From contig SKOX01000461.1 in assembly GCA_007119835.1 (NCBI GenBank), positions 1-6,525 of the forward strand: a stretch of 6,525 nt of DNA, read 5' to 3'. Made by a program: the position numbers and the translations under genes. This stretch comes from Paracoccaceae bacterium (GTDB lineage: Bacteria > Pseudomonadota > Alphaproteobacteria > Rhodobacterales > Rhodobacteraceae). Under the pieces are notes generated by a model. That model saw nothing but the letters and a program-made list of their open reading frames with translations. It did not search any database and had not been told where the DNA came from. Shown here in pieces: positions 1 through 5,070 of this stretch (position 1 is the stretch's first letter; each line of letters opens with the position of its first letter).

Positions 1-1
1 C

Positions 2-358
2 TGGCTGCAGCTGATCTCCGCCGCCCTCTCGGTCCTGGTGGGCTTGCTGATCGTCCGCAATCCCGCGCTCGGCATCGGCGCGCTGGTGTTGCTGATGATC
101 GTCTACTTCCTGATCGGCGGCCTCGCGAAGATCGTCTTTTCGCTCTCGATCCGTCCGCTCGAGAACTGGTTCTGGGTGCTCCTGAGCGGGATCGTCGGCG
201 TGCTGATCGGCGTCTGGCTGGTCGCGAACCCGGCCATGAGCCTGCTGTTTCTCGGCATCTTCATCGGCGTCAACCTGATCGCCGAAGGCGCGGCGATCGC
301 CTGGATGGCCTGGCATGCGCGGAAGGCGTCGGCCCGCCCGCCCGCAGCCGCCGCATAG
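2..358 (+). CDS. HdeD/DUF308 family membrane protein, C-terminal part (5' truncated by window edge)
   Basis: The frame is open from the first bases of the window to TAG at 356-358, giving 118 visible residues. A GTG at 38 could be read as a start, but the frame runs on upstream without a stop and already encodes hydrophobic sequence there, so I treat the gene as cut by the edge. Four hydrophobic stretches are visible at about residues 1-18, 23-48, 56-75 and 79-105. They carry the repeated 'hydrophobic run then NP' pattern (IVRNP, then LVANP) and the motif RPLENWFWVLLSG that typify HdeD/DUF308 proteins. Family members are about 180-200 residues with six membrane segments, so roughly the last 60% is present. 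E. coli HdeD is an inner-membrane protein linked to acid resistance; most homologues have no proven role. The tail after the last segment is short, basic and Ala/Pro-rich. Family assignment is fairly sure, function is not. Confidence 0.85.
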   Translation, partial: WLQLISAALSVLVGLLIVRNPALGIGALVLLMIVYFLIGGLAKIVFSLSIRPLENWFWVLLSGIVGVLIGVWLVANPAMSLLFLGIFIGVNLIAEGAAIAWMAWHARKASARPPAAAA

Positions 359-439
359 GGCCTCGCCCGAACGGCCGCGTTGGCTTTCGGCGGCGAACCG
401 GCACAGGGTTCAGCATCCCGTGCGCCCTCTACGGCTTCG

Positions 440-623
440 CCTCCGGCGGCTTCTGCCTTGAACGCGCCCTTGACGACCGCGAACGCGCGGATGCCGTGCA
501 GGGCCAGCTCGCGAGGGGCTTCGGTCGCAGGCTCTGCCAGGCGCGCGTGACTGCCGGTGTGGCGGGCGGCACTGCAGTCGTGAGCTCGCGCTCGACATCA
601 GCCACATCGATCAGCAGTCGTCC
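440..623 (-). pseudogene. Possible relic of a ModC-like ABC ATPase C-terminus (TOBE domain), frame-broken
   Basis: Read on the minus strand, one frame from about 623 gives GRLLIDVADVERELTTAVPP, and a neighbouring frame from about 510 gives ELALHGIRAFAVVKGAF. Joined across a frameshift, these follow the usual order of a TOBE/Mop domain at the end of molybdate ABC transporter ATPases: a strand, then 'LTxxVT', then 'ELGLxPGxxVFAxVKxV'. No ATP-binding part is present, and the first frame hits stops just upstream (TGA codons near 632). The match comes from memory of the family pattern, is short and weak, and could be chance in such GC-rich DNA. If real, this is a non-functional remnant. Confidence 0.27.
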
Positions 624-668
624 GGTCGGTCACCTGCGTCAGGCGGTGGCGCACCAATGTTCGTCGTC

Positions 669-692
669 GGGGGGGGCAGAGCCGCCCGCCCC
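669..692 (-). terminator. GC-rich hairpin downstream of the lipoprotein gene
   Basis: On the minus strand, GGGGCGG (692-686) can pair with CTGCCCC (679-673), including one G-U pair, around a 6-nt loop. It begins about 36 nt after the lipoprotein stop codon. No T-run follows, so it is at best a weak or Rho-assisted terminator. The 8-G/8-C homopolymer within it is also a likely slippage site. Confidence 0.25.
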
Positions 693-727
693 GACAGCGC
701 CGAGCGTCGATACGAGCAGCTGGCCGG

Positions 728-1294
728 TCAGCCGTCCGAGGGCCGCATCGACAGAGCCACGGCGTCGGTGACGGTGACGAGCACCCGGTCGCCGGGGCGC
801 CGCTGTGCGGCGAAGCTGCGCAGGGCAGGGGCGACCGAACTGCGCCCGACCGTGCCGTCGGGCAGACGGAACACGGCTTCGCCGGTCGCGGCGTCGTAGG
901 AAACCACCTCCACGACCACGCTCGTGCTGACGATCGCCTCGCCTGCCGGCCGTTCGCCCTCTGGCGCGCGGGCGGCGCCGGCCATGATCAGCGCCTCGCC
1001 GGTATCCTGTGGATCCGCCATTTCGAGCACGATCGATTCATAGAACTCGACCTCGACCACGTCACCTGGCGCGATCTGGGCGAAGTTCCGGACCTCGGGC
1101 CCCGCGGTGACGGAAAAGACGCTGCCGTCCTGCTGGTCGCGCAGCGTCACGGTGCGTGTGCGCGCATCGACCGCCTCGACGGCCGCGGAGCTGCTTACCA
1201 GCAGGCCGTCGCTGGCCAACTCACCGCTTCCGGAGGGAGCGCAGGCTGAAATCAGGAAGGCTGAGAAGCCCAAGGTCGCCGCGATCAGTCTCAT
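728..1294 (-). CDS. Small lipoprotein with two similar beta-rich modules, function unknown
   Basis: The protein has 188 residues. I chose the ATG at 1294-1292 over a longer in-frame start at 1390 for two reasons. It is preceded by GAGAGGG at the right distance, and it places a textbook lipoprotein signal at the very N-terminus: MRLIAATLGFSAFLISAC, with lipobox ISAC and Cys18 as the expected lipidated residue. The mature part is probably membrane-anchored and periplasm-facing. Residues 37-91 and 127-183 look like two copies of one module. Each starts V..V(D/Y)A.T...V.(R/L), has an F/S..V.P..R(N/S)FA stretch, then PGD.V.V, and ends in a hydrophobic strand (SIVLEM, AVALSM). The pattern suggests a small beta-barrel or OB-like fold, but I cannot name a family. 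The linker at 95-122 is Ala/Gly/Glu-rich. The gene stands alone: it converges on the HdeD-family gene downstream and has a long gap upstream. Confidence 0.8.
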   Translation of the reverse strand: MRLIAATLGFSAFLISACAPSGSGELASDGLLVSSSAAVEAVDARTRTVTLRDQQDGSVFSVTAGPEVRNFAQIAPGDVVEVEFYESIVLEMADPQDTGEALIMAGAARAPEGERPAGEAIVSTSVVVEVVSYDAATGEAVFRLPDGTVGRSSVAPALRSFAAQRRPGDRVLVTVTDAVALSMRPSDG

Positions 1295-1300
1295 CTTTGT

Positions 1301-1307
1301 CCCTCTC
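1301..1307 (-). promoter_or_regulatory. Ribosome binding site of the lipoprotein gene
   Basis: GAGAGGG on the minus strand lies 6 nt before the ATG at 1294. It decides this start over the longer in-frame candidate at 1390, whose first 32 residues are polar and would hide the signal peptide. Confidence 0.7.
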
Positions 1308-1473
1308 AAGTCGTTCTTGCAGTTTCCGTCTCTGTCATGCCGAAATTCATTCGGCTGCTTTGGCGCTCTGCCCGCTGGATCGTGCGTCATTACGCAACGG
1401 ATGGCGCGTGCATGGATGCTTTACAAGGCAGCAGTTTTTCATCGGCCCCGGCAAGCGGCATTTCGCGCACCCT

Positions 1474-1550
1474 GACAGCGGCCGATGTCGCCTGACCTGC
1501 TGCCGCTGTCGCCATACGTTTGGCTCAGGTTAAAGACCTGGTCCGGCCAG
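1474..1550. repeat. Cluster of short inverted repeats
   Basis: GACAGCGGC (1474-1482) is mirrored perfectly by GCCGCTGTC (1502-1510), a 9-bp arm with a 19-nt spacer. The spacer itself contains TGTCGCC (1486-1492), repeated directly at 1507-1513. Then CAGGT/ACCTG (1526-1530 and 1536-1540) flank TAAAG, and CTGG/CCAG (1538-1541 and 1547-1550) flank TCCGG. They could be operator sites or RNA hairpins. Short palindromes are common in GC-rich DNA, so only the 9-bp pair is notable. Confidence 0.35.
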
Positions 1551-1902
1551 AGTCGAGATGCCAGGCCGCGTAGGCCCTGAGGTCGGGGGCGTCCGGCATG
1601 TCTCCAGCCGCACCGCGGCAAGGCGTTGCGGTTCGGAAGCGGCGCCGCCTCTGCCCCGGCACCGCGAGGGAAGCCGGTTCGGGACAGCGGCGGCAGCCTA
1701 CGGGCCGGACCCCGGTGGGGCGCCCGGCTCTTGTCCCGAAAGAGGTCTTGGGCCGCCGCGCCGCCCCCGTGAGCAGCCGCCTCAGGCCGGACTCGATCGT
1801 CCCGTGTAGGTCCTTGGTCCGACTATCGCCGTCTGCTCCTCGGTGGCATCCGTCTCCGGGCAAAGCACAAAGCGCGTCGAGACGTATTCCCGCTGTCGCA
1901 TT

Positions 1903-1907
1903 GGGGG
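1903..1907 (+). promoter_or_regulatory. Possible ribosome binding site for the ORF at 1917
   Basis: A GGGGG run lies 9 nt before the GTG at 1917, in otherwise A-rich local sequence (GTAAAACCGA between the two). It is not a perfect Shine-Dalgarno match, but it is the best purine-rich site for this ORF and favours GTG-1917 over the internal ATG at 1959. Confidence 0.4.
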
Positions 1908-1916
1908 TAAAACCGA

Positions 1917-2231
1917 GTGGCCCGCACGTTGTCCCTGCCGAGCTTCGCCTGGTCCGACATGCCGCGTTGCCGGGCGTTGCCGATCGCCATCGGGCCCACG
2001 CGCATCCGCCTCATCTCCATCCCGGTCACCAACAGGTCGGTCGACCCGGCGCGTTCCACCGCAGCCGGCCGCTTCGCCGAGACCGACGCGCACGGCCGGC
2101 TCTGGCCGTTCCGGCTCGCGCCGCTGCTCGGCGCCGCGGCCGGTGCCGCGGGCTGGGCGGCCCTCCGGGCAGACCGGCCGGATGGTGCAACGCGGAACAG
2201 GACCGCGCCACCGGCGGCGCCGGTCGGATGA
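1917..2231 (+). CDS. Small hypothetical protein overlapping the TPR gene by ATGA
   Basis: This 104-residue ORF starts at GTG and ends in TGA at 2229-2231, so its stop overlaps the ATG of the TPR gene at 2228 in the classical ATGA arrangement. Nearly all its codons end in G or C while the first and second positions are mixed, the pattern of a translated frame in this genome. The other plus frame across the same DNA gives Arg/His/Pro-rich junk. I do not recognise the protein. Residues 21-38 (LPIAIGPTRIRLISIPVT) suggest beta strands. Residues 66-83 (FRLAPLLGAAAGAAGWAA) form a moderately hydrophobic Ala/Gly-rich helix that could be a single membrane segment. The tail is Arg/Pro-rich and disordered-looking. 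An internal ATG at 1959 is an alternative start. It may be a real small membrane protein coupled to the TPR gene, a decayed gene, or a leader ORF. Confidence 0.5.
   Translation: MARTLSLPSFAWSDMPRCRALPIAIGPTRIRLISIPVTNRSVDPARSTAAGRFAETDAHGRLWPFRLAPLLGAAAGAAGWAALRADRPDGATRNRTAPPAAPVG
2210..2224 (+). promoter_or_regulatory. Hairpin directly before the TPR gene start
   Basis: ACCGGC (2210-2215), loop GGC, GCCGGT (2219-2224) form a perfect 6-bp stem ending 3 nt before the ATG at 2228. No Shine-Dalgarno sequence is visible there, so the start region would be folded unless ribosomes finishing the upstream ORF open it. A coupling role is inferred. Confidence 0.35.
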
Positions 2232-3856
2232 CCAGCAATGCCGCGGCCAGCCCCGCTCTGCGGCGGAGCCCTGGCTCCGGGCGCGGGGTGGTGTCGTTCC
2301 CCGAGCCGAGGCCGGCCGATATCCGGGAGGCGCTCGGGCGGGTGCTGGCCTCGCCGCAGTTCGATGCCTCGGAGCGCAACCGGTCCTTCCTCGCCTATGT
2401 GGTCGGGGAGGCGCTCGCGGGCCGCGCCGATCGGATCAAGGCCTACACCATCGCGACAACCGTCTTTCGCCGCGACGCCTCCTTCGACCCGCAAATCGAT
2501 GCCATCGTCCGGATCGAGGCGGGGCGGTTGCGACGCTCGCTCGAGCGCTACTACCTGACCTGCGGGCGCGACGAGGCGATCCGCATCGGGATTCCCAAGG
2601 GCACCTACGCGCCGGTCTTCGCGATCGATGGCGGTCCGGACCCGGAGGCCGCGGGACCGGCGGCCGCGGCCCGGGCCGACATCGGCCCCCGCATCGTCGT
2701 CGCCGCCTTCGAGGACGAGGGCGACCCGTCGGTCTTCCCGCGCTTCGCCCGCGGTTTCGCCCGCGCCCTCGTGGTCGGGCTCACCCGGTTCACCGATCTC
2801 TTCGTGCTGGGGCCGGAGGCCGGCGTGCAGCCCGGCCCCGAAGCCGATCTCGCGCGCCTGCGCGACACGCTCCAGGTCGATTATCTCCTCACGGGGGCCA
2901 CGACCCTGTCGGCGCGATACCTGCGGGTGGAGGCACTGCTCGTCGACGTCGAAAGCGGCAGGACCGTCTGGGCCGAGAGCTTTGAGCGCAGCCTCGCCAC
3001 GGGGGAGATCGACCGGCTGCGCACCGAGATCGCCGCGCAGGTGGTCAGCACGCTCGCCCAGCCCTACGGCGTCATCTTCAGTGTCCGCGCCCGGGACCGC
3101 GACGGCGCGCCGCCGGGCGACGTCTGCTCCTACGATTGCGGCGTCCGCTTCCACCAGTACGCGCTGGCGCCGGATCCGGCACAGCACGCGGCCCTGCGCC
3201 AGGCGCTCGAGCGGGCCGTCCTGCGCGATCCGCACGACGCCGAGGCGCATGGCTGTCTCGCCCGCGTTTATCTGGACGCCGATCGCCTCGAGCTGCGGGG
3301 CGCGGCGAAGGTGCAGGACCCGCTCGCGCAGGCGCTCGCGCTCGCCGAGCGCGCCGTGGCGCTCGCGCCGCGGGCAAGCTCGGCCCACTGCGCGCTGGGC
3401 CTGTCGCTCTGGTACCGCGGCGACATCGAGGCAGCCCTCGAAGCCCTCGAGCGGGCGCATCTGCTGAACCCGAACGACACCACGATCATGGCCGAACTCG
3501 GCCACCGCCTCGCCCTGCGCATGCGCTGGGAGCGCGCGATGCCGCTGATCGAGGCGGCCTTCGCGCGCAATCCCTGCCAGCCCTCGCTCTATCGCACCGG
3601 CGCCGCCCTCTTCCACCTCGCGAACGGCCGCACCGCAGAGGCGCGGGCCGAGGCGCGCAGGATCGGCAGGAACTGGCTGCTCGACGGCATCCGCGTTCCG
3701 CCGCGCTCACCGGAGCCGCCCGCCTGCCCCGAGGCGGCCGCGGAGCGGACCGCACCTGCCGGGACAGCCGGCCCGGAAGACTGCGCGCGCCTTGCCGACC
3801 GGTTCGCGCGCGAACGCCTCCATCCCGACCTGATCCGCGTCCTCCTCGGCACCTGA
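2228..3856 (+). CDS. TolB-like/TPR protein of the 'adenylate cyclase-like' type, no cyclase domain
   Basis: The protein has 542 residues. The first ~20 are variable. Residues 29-133 form a conserved region (ALGRVLASPQFDASERNRSF, then FDPQIDAIVRIEAGRLRRSL and IPKGTYAPVF) that I know from many alphaproteobacterial proteins labelled 'adenylate cyclase' or 'TPR protein'. Residues 155-285 resemble the TolB-like domain that follows such N-termini (RIVVAAFEDEG, DYLLTGATTLSA, VDVESGRTVWAESF). Residues 318-480 are alpha-helical with TPR signatures: ALERAVLRDPHDAEAHGCLA, ALAERAVALAPRASSAHCAL and ALEALERAHLLNPNDTTIMA. No nucleotide cyclase, kinase or membrane segment is visible, so it is probably a cytoplasmic scaffold or sensor. 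Residues 488-520 are Pro/Ala/Glu-rich where relatives usually have another helical repeat; the ending (LHPDLIRVLLGT) again fits the family. The frame is open back to 1598, but that extension is Arg/Pro-rich and unlike the family. GTG codons at 2288/2291 are alternative starts. Confidence 0.8.
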   Translation: MTSNAAASPALRRSPGSGRGVVSFPEPRPADIREALGRVLASPQFDASERNRSFLAYVVGEALAGRADRIKAYTIATTVFRRDASFDPQIDAIVRIEAGRLRRSLERYYLTCGRDEAIRIGIPKGTYAPVFAIDGGPDPEAAGPAAAARADIGPRIVVAAFEDEGDPSVFPRFARGFARALVVGLTRFTDLFVLGPEAGVQPGPEADLARLRDTLQVDYLLTGATTLSARYLRVEALLVDVESGRTVWAESFERSLATGEIDRLRTEIAAQVVSTLAQPYGVIFSVRARDRDGAPPGDVCSYDCGVRFHQYALAPDPAQHAALRQALERAVLRDPHDAEAHGCLARVYLDADRLELRGAAKVQDPLAQALALAERAVALAPRASSAHCALGLSLWYRGDIEAALEALERAHLLNPNDTTIMAELGHRLALRMRWERAMPLIEAAFARNPCQPSLYRTGAALFHLANGRTAEARAEARRIGRNWLLDGIRVPPRSPEPPACPEAAAERTAPAGTAGPEDCARLADRFARERLHPDLIRVLLGT

Positions 3857-3865
3857 GCCTCAACC

Positions 3866-4024
3866 GATGCCGACAAGGCGTTGCCGCGGATGGAGCGCCA
3901 GACCGGCCCGGTGCTGGCGGCGAGCCGGGCCGAGGCCATGCGGCTGGCGATGCGCCCGAAGGTGCCGGTCATCGACGGCGGCCCTCGCGTCGGCACGACC
4001 ACCGTCGTGAACCCGATCCTGCGC
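3866..4024 (+). pseudogene. Relic of a RecD2-like (SF1) DNA helicase, Walker A region only
   Basis: Immediately after the TPR stop, and in the same frame, the DNA encodes DADKALPRMERQTGPVLA, then SRAEAMRLAMRPKVPVIDGG, then PRVGTTTVVNPILR. This follows the central part of RecD-like helicases: a 'tGl.La.sQ.eAvrlAl.sKVlVItGGPGVGKTT.vn.ILR' stretch holding motif Q and motif I. Three key positions are changed: the Q-motif Gln is Arg (SRAEA), and GGPGVGKTT has become GGPRVGTTT, losing a Gly and the catalytic Walker A Lys (codon at 3995-3997 is ACG). The intact protein is several hundred residues; only about 53 are visible, with neither the N-terminal nor the motor domains. Codon bias is still typical of a coding frame. 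After 4024 a +1 frame gives APPAKRAKLG, faintly like the helicase 'APTGRAAKR' segment, suggesting a deletion plus frameshift. No start codon with a ribosome binding site is obvious. I regard it as dead. Confidence 0.65.
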
Positions 4025-4068
4025 CCCTCCTGCGAAACGGGCGAAGCTCGGCTCGCCGCCTGCCGGCG

Positions 4069-4932
4069 TCACGCACCGACACCGTGGCTGCCGTCATAGC
4101 CGTTGACCCCGGGCGGCATCCATCCTTCCGGGCGCACGTCGGACGCGAAGATGTCGACATACATCGGATGGCAAACCGCTTCGTCCGACGAATGGCTCGC
4201 GGAGCAGTCGCCACCCGGACAGGCTGACAGGCAGCCCAGGAGGTCGATTTCCGCGAACATCTCCAGATAGTCGCCCTTCCGCACCGGCGACGCCTTCATG
4301 AAATACTGCCCCGTCTCGCGCAGGAAGCCGGTGCACATGAACACGTTGAGAACGTCGTGCACGTGCTTCTCGACCGCGCGGACGGGAAGCCCGGTCTCCT
4401 TCGCGAGGGCCCGCGACAGGTTGGAGTGACAGCAATGGTGGTACTGCCCGCCGCCGGACAGGAGGTTGTGGGTGTAGGGGTCGCAGCGCGTGCCGATGAC
4501 GTCGTGGACCGCGCCGCCGAAGGCGTCGAACCCGTACCAGTCGAGCGTGTCGCGCGTGATCGTCGCCATCGGGCGCAGGTAGGGGAAGCTCGAGAAGAGC
4601 TGGTCCCCGGTCCCGACGTGGGTGCCGTTCAGCGCGCGGGTCTTGCCGGAATAGAAGCGCTCGTCGAGGTTGTGGGCGCTGAAGAGGTTGAGGTCGCCGA
4701 CCTGCGGGCCCTCCACGGAGATGCGGAAGAAGTCGCCGGCGCGCACCCGAAAGCACGCCGCGTTGCGCGGGGCGACCGTGACCCGCTGCTTCGGCTGCAT
4801 CGCCGCGCGCGCCTGCTCGTAGGCTGCGAGGTCCGGCCGCGGCAGCGTCTCCATAGGGTAGCAGACGACGGGCCGGACCTCCCGGCGGTGCTCAGCGTCC
4901 GCAGGGGCGCGGGACTTCGAGATGTGCTTCAA
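4069..4932 (-). CDS. DUF1989 / urea carboxylase-associated family protein
   Basis: The protein has 287 residues and looks complete. I recognise DUF1989 from QVGDLNLFSAHN (77-88), the RFYSGKTR...HVGTGDQLFS block (92-114), GTRCDPYTHNLLSGG (147-161), a metal-ligand-like HHCCHSN (165-171), an ending segment CPGGDCSA (238-245), and the final P.GW.PPG. Eight further or overlapping Cys residues (150, 167, 168, 200, 234, 238, 243, 254) plus His143, 165, 166 and 169 suggest a metal site. Relatives include the urea-carboxylase-associated proteins and the two subunits of carboxyguanidine deiminase in guanidine breakdown. The substrate of this single-chain long type is not known to me, and no urea carboxylase or allophanate hydrolase is visible nearby. 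The start is TTG at 4932-4930, chosen for the GGAGA before it; ATG at 4854 is the alternative and would remove a polar 26-residue N-terminus. It lies 138 bp downstream of fabI on the same strand. Confidence 0.85.
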   Translation of the reverse strand: MKHISKSRAPADAEHRREVRPVVCYPMETLPRPDLAAYEQARAAMQPKQRVTVAPRNAACFRVRAGDFFRISVEGPQVGDLNLFSAHNLDERFYSGKTRALNGTHVGTGDQLFSSFPYLRPMATITRDTLDWYGFDAFGGAVHDVIGTRCDPYTHNLLSGGGQYHHCCHSNLSRALAKETGLPVRAVEKHVHDVLNVFMCTGFLRETGQYFMKASPVRKGDYLEMFAEIDLLGCLSACPGGDCSASHSSDEAVCHPMYVDIFASDVRPEGWMPPGVNGYDGSHGVGA

Positions 4933-5070
4933 GGGGTCTCTCCGGTCTCATCATCCAGTCAGGGCCTGCGGCAGCCGAACGGCCCGGCCTCTCGCCCGTC
5001 GTCGCCGGCGGTGCATTCCCGCGGTTCTTCTCCCTGCCGATGCGGCGACGCCTGCGGCGCACCTGCCCGT
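4933..5070 (-). other. Spacer between fabI and the DUF1989 gene
   Basis: This 138-bp spacer holds no recognisable gene; its open frame is Arg-rich with no known match. I see no terminator hairpin followed by a T-run, so read-through from fabI into the DUF1989 gene is possible. The spacer is long enough for a separate promoter, and I cannot tell which applies. Confidence 0.4.
4939..4943 (-). promoter_or_regulatory. Ribosome binding site supporting a TTG start
   Basis: GGAGA on the minus strand lies 6 nt before TTG at 4932. The next in-frame ATG (4854) has only TACCCT before it. This makes the rare TTG start the better choice for the DUF1989 gene. Confidence 0.55.

Larger units (their letters stand above)
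359..727. other. Gap between convergent genes; no intact gene
   Basis: This 369-bp stretch lies between the end of the HdeD-family gene (+) and the end of the lipoprotein gene (-). Several short ORFs cross it, but none has a convincing product, a ribosome binding site or consistent codon bias. Two things stand out. One is a possible decayed TOBE-domain coding segment on the minus strand (about 440-623, listed separately). The other is an 8-G run at 669-676 that forms part of a GC-rich hairpin. Confidence 0.6.
1295..1916. other. Long gap between divergent genes, with small inverted repeats
   Basis: About 620 bp separate the lipoprotein gene (-) from the small ORF at 1917 (+). The open frames here give Arg/Pro/Gly-rich products with no recognisable domain, no ribosome binding site and mixed codon use, so I call none of them. 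The part next to 1294 should contain the lipoprotein promoter, but I see no clear -35/-10 pair. Small inverted repeats lie at 1474-1510 and 1526-1550 (see separate entry). The stretch 1551-1900 shows nothing I can name. Confidence 0.5.

Noticed and set aside
1310..1390. An ECF-type promoter (GGAAAC ... box) upstream of the lipoprotein gene
   Set aside because: A GGAAAC-like string exists on the minus strand, but no matching -10 motif at proper spacing, and it lies too close to the ribosome binding site.
1525..1863. A 112-residue minus-strand ORF in the long gap
   Set aside because: There is no recognisable motif, no ribosome binding site and mixed codon use; its product looks like random GC-rich translation.
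1598..2227. An in-frame N-terminal extension of the TPR protein by 210 residues
   Set aside because: The extension is Arg/Pro/His-rich with no family similarity. It would overlap the better-coding small ORF in another frame, and the conserved family region starts only after 2300.
1823..3616. A 597-residue open frame on the minus strand opposite the TPR gene
   Set aside because: It is the antisense mirror of the well-supported plus-strand gene. Its product is Arg/Gly/Ala-rich without any domain, and long antisense frames are expected where codons end in G/C.
3136..4227. A 363-residue plus-strand open frame overlapping the TPR gene end and the helicase relic
   Set aside because: It is a shifted frame of the TPR gene giving mostly Arg/Ala/Pro/Gly, with no domain and no ribosome binding site.
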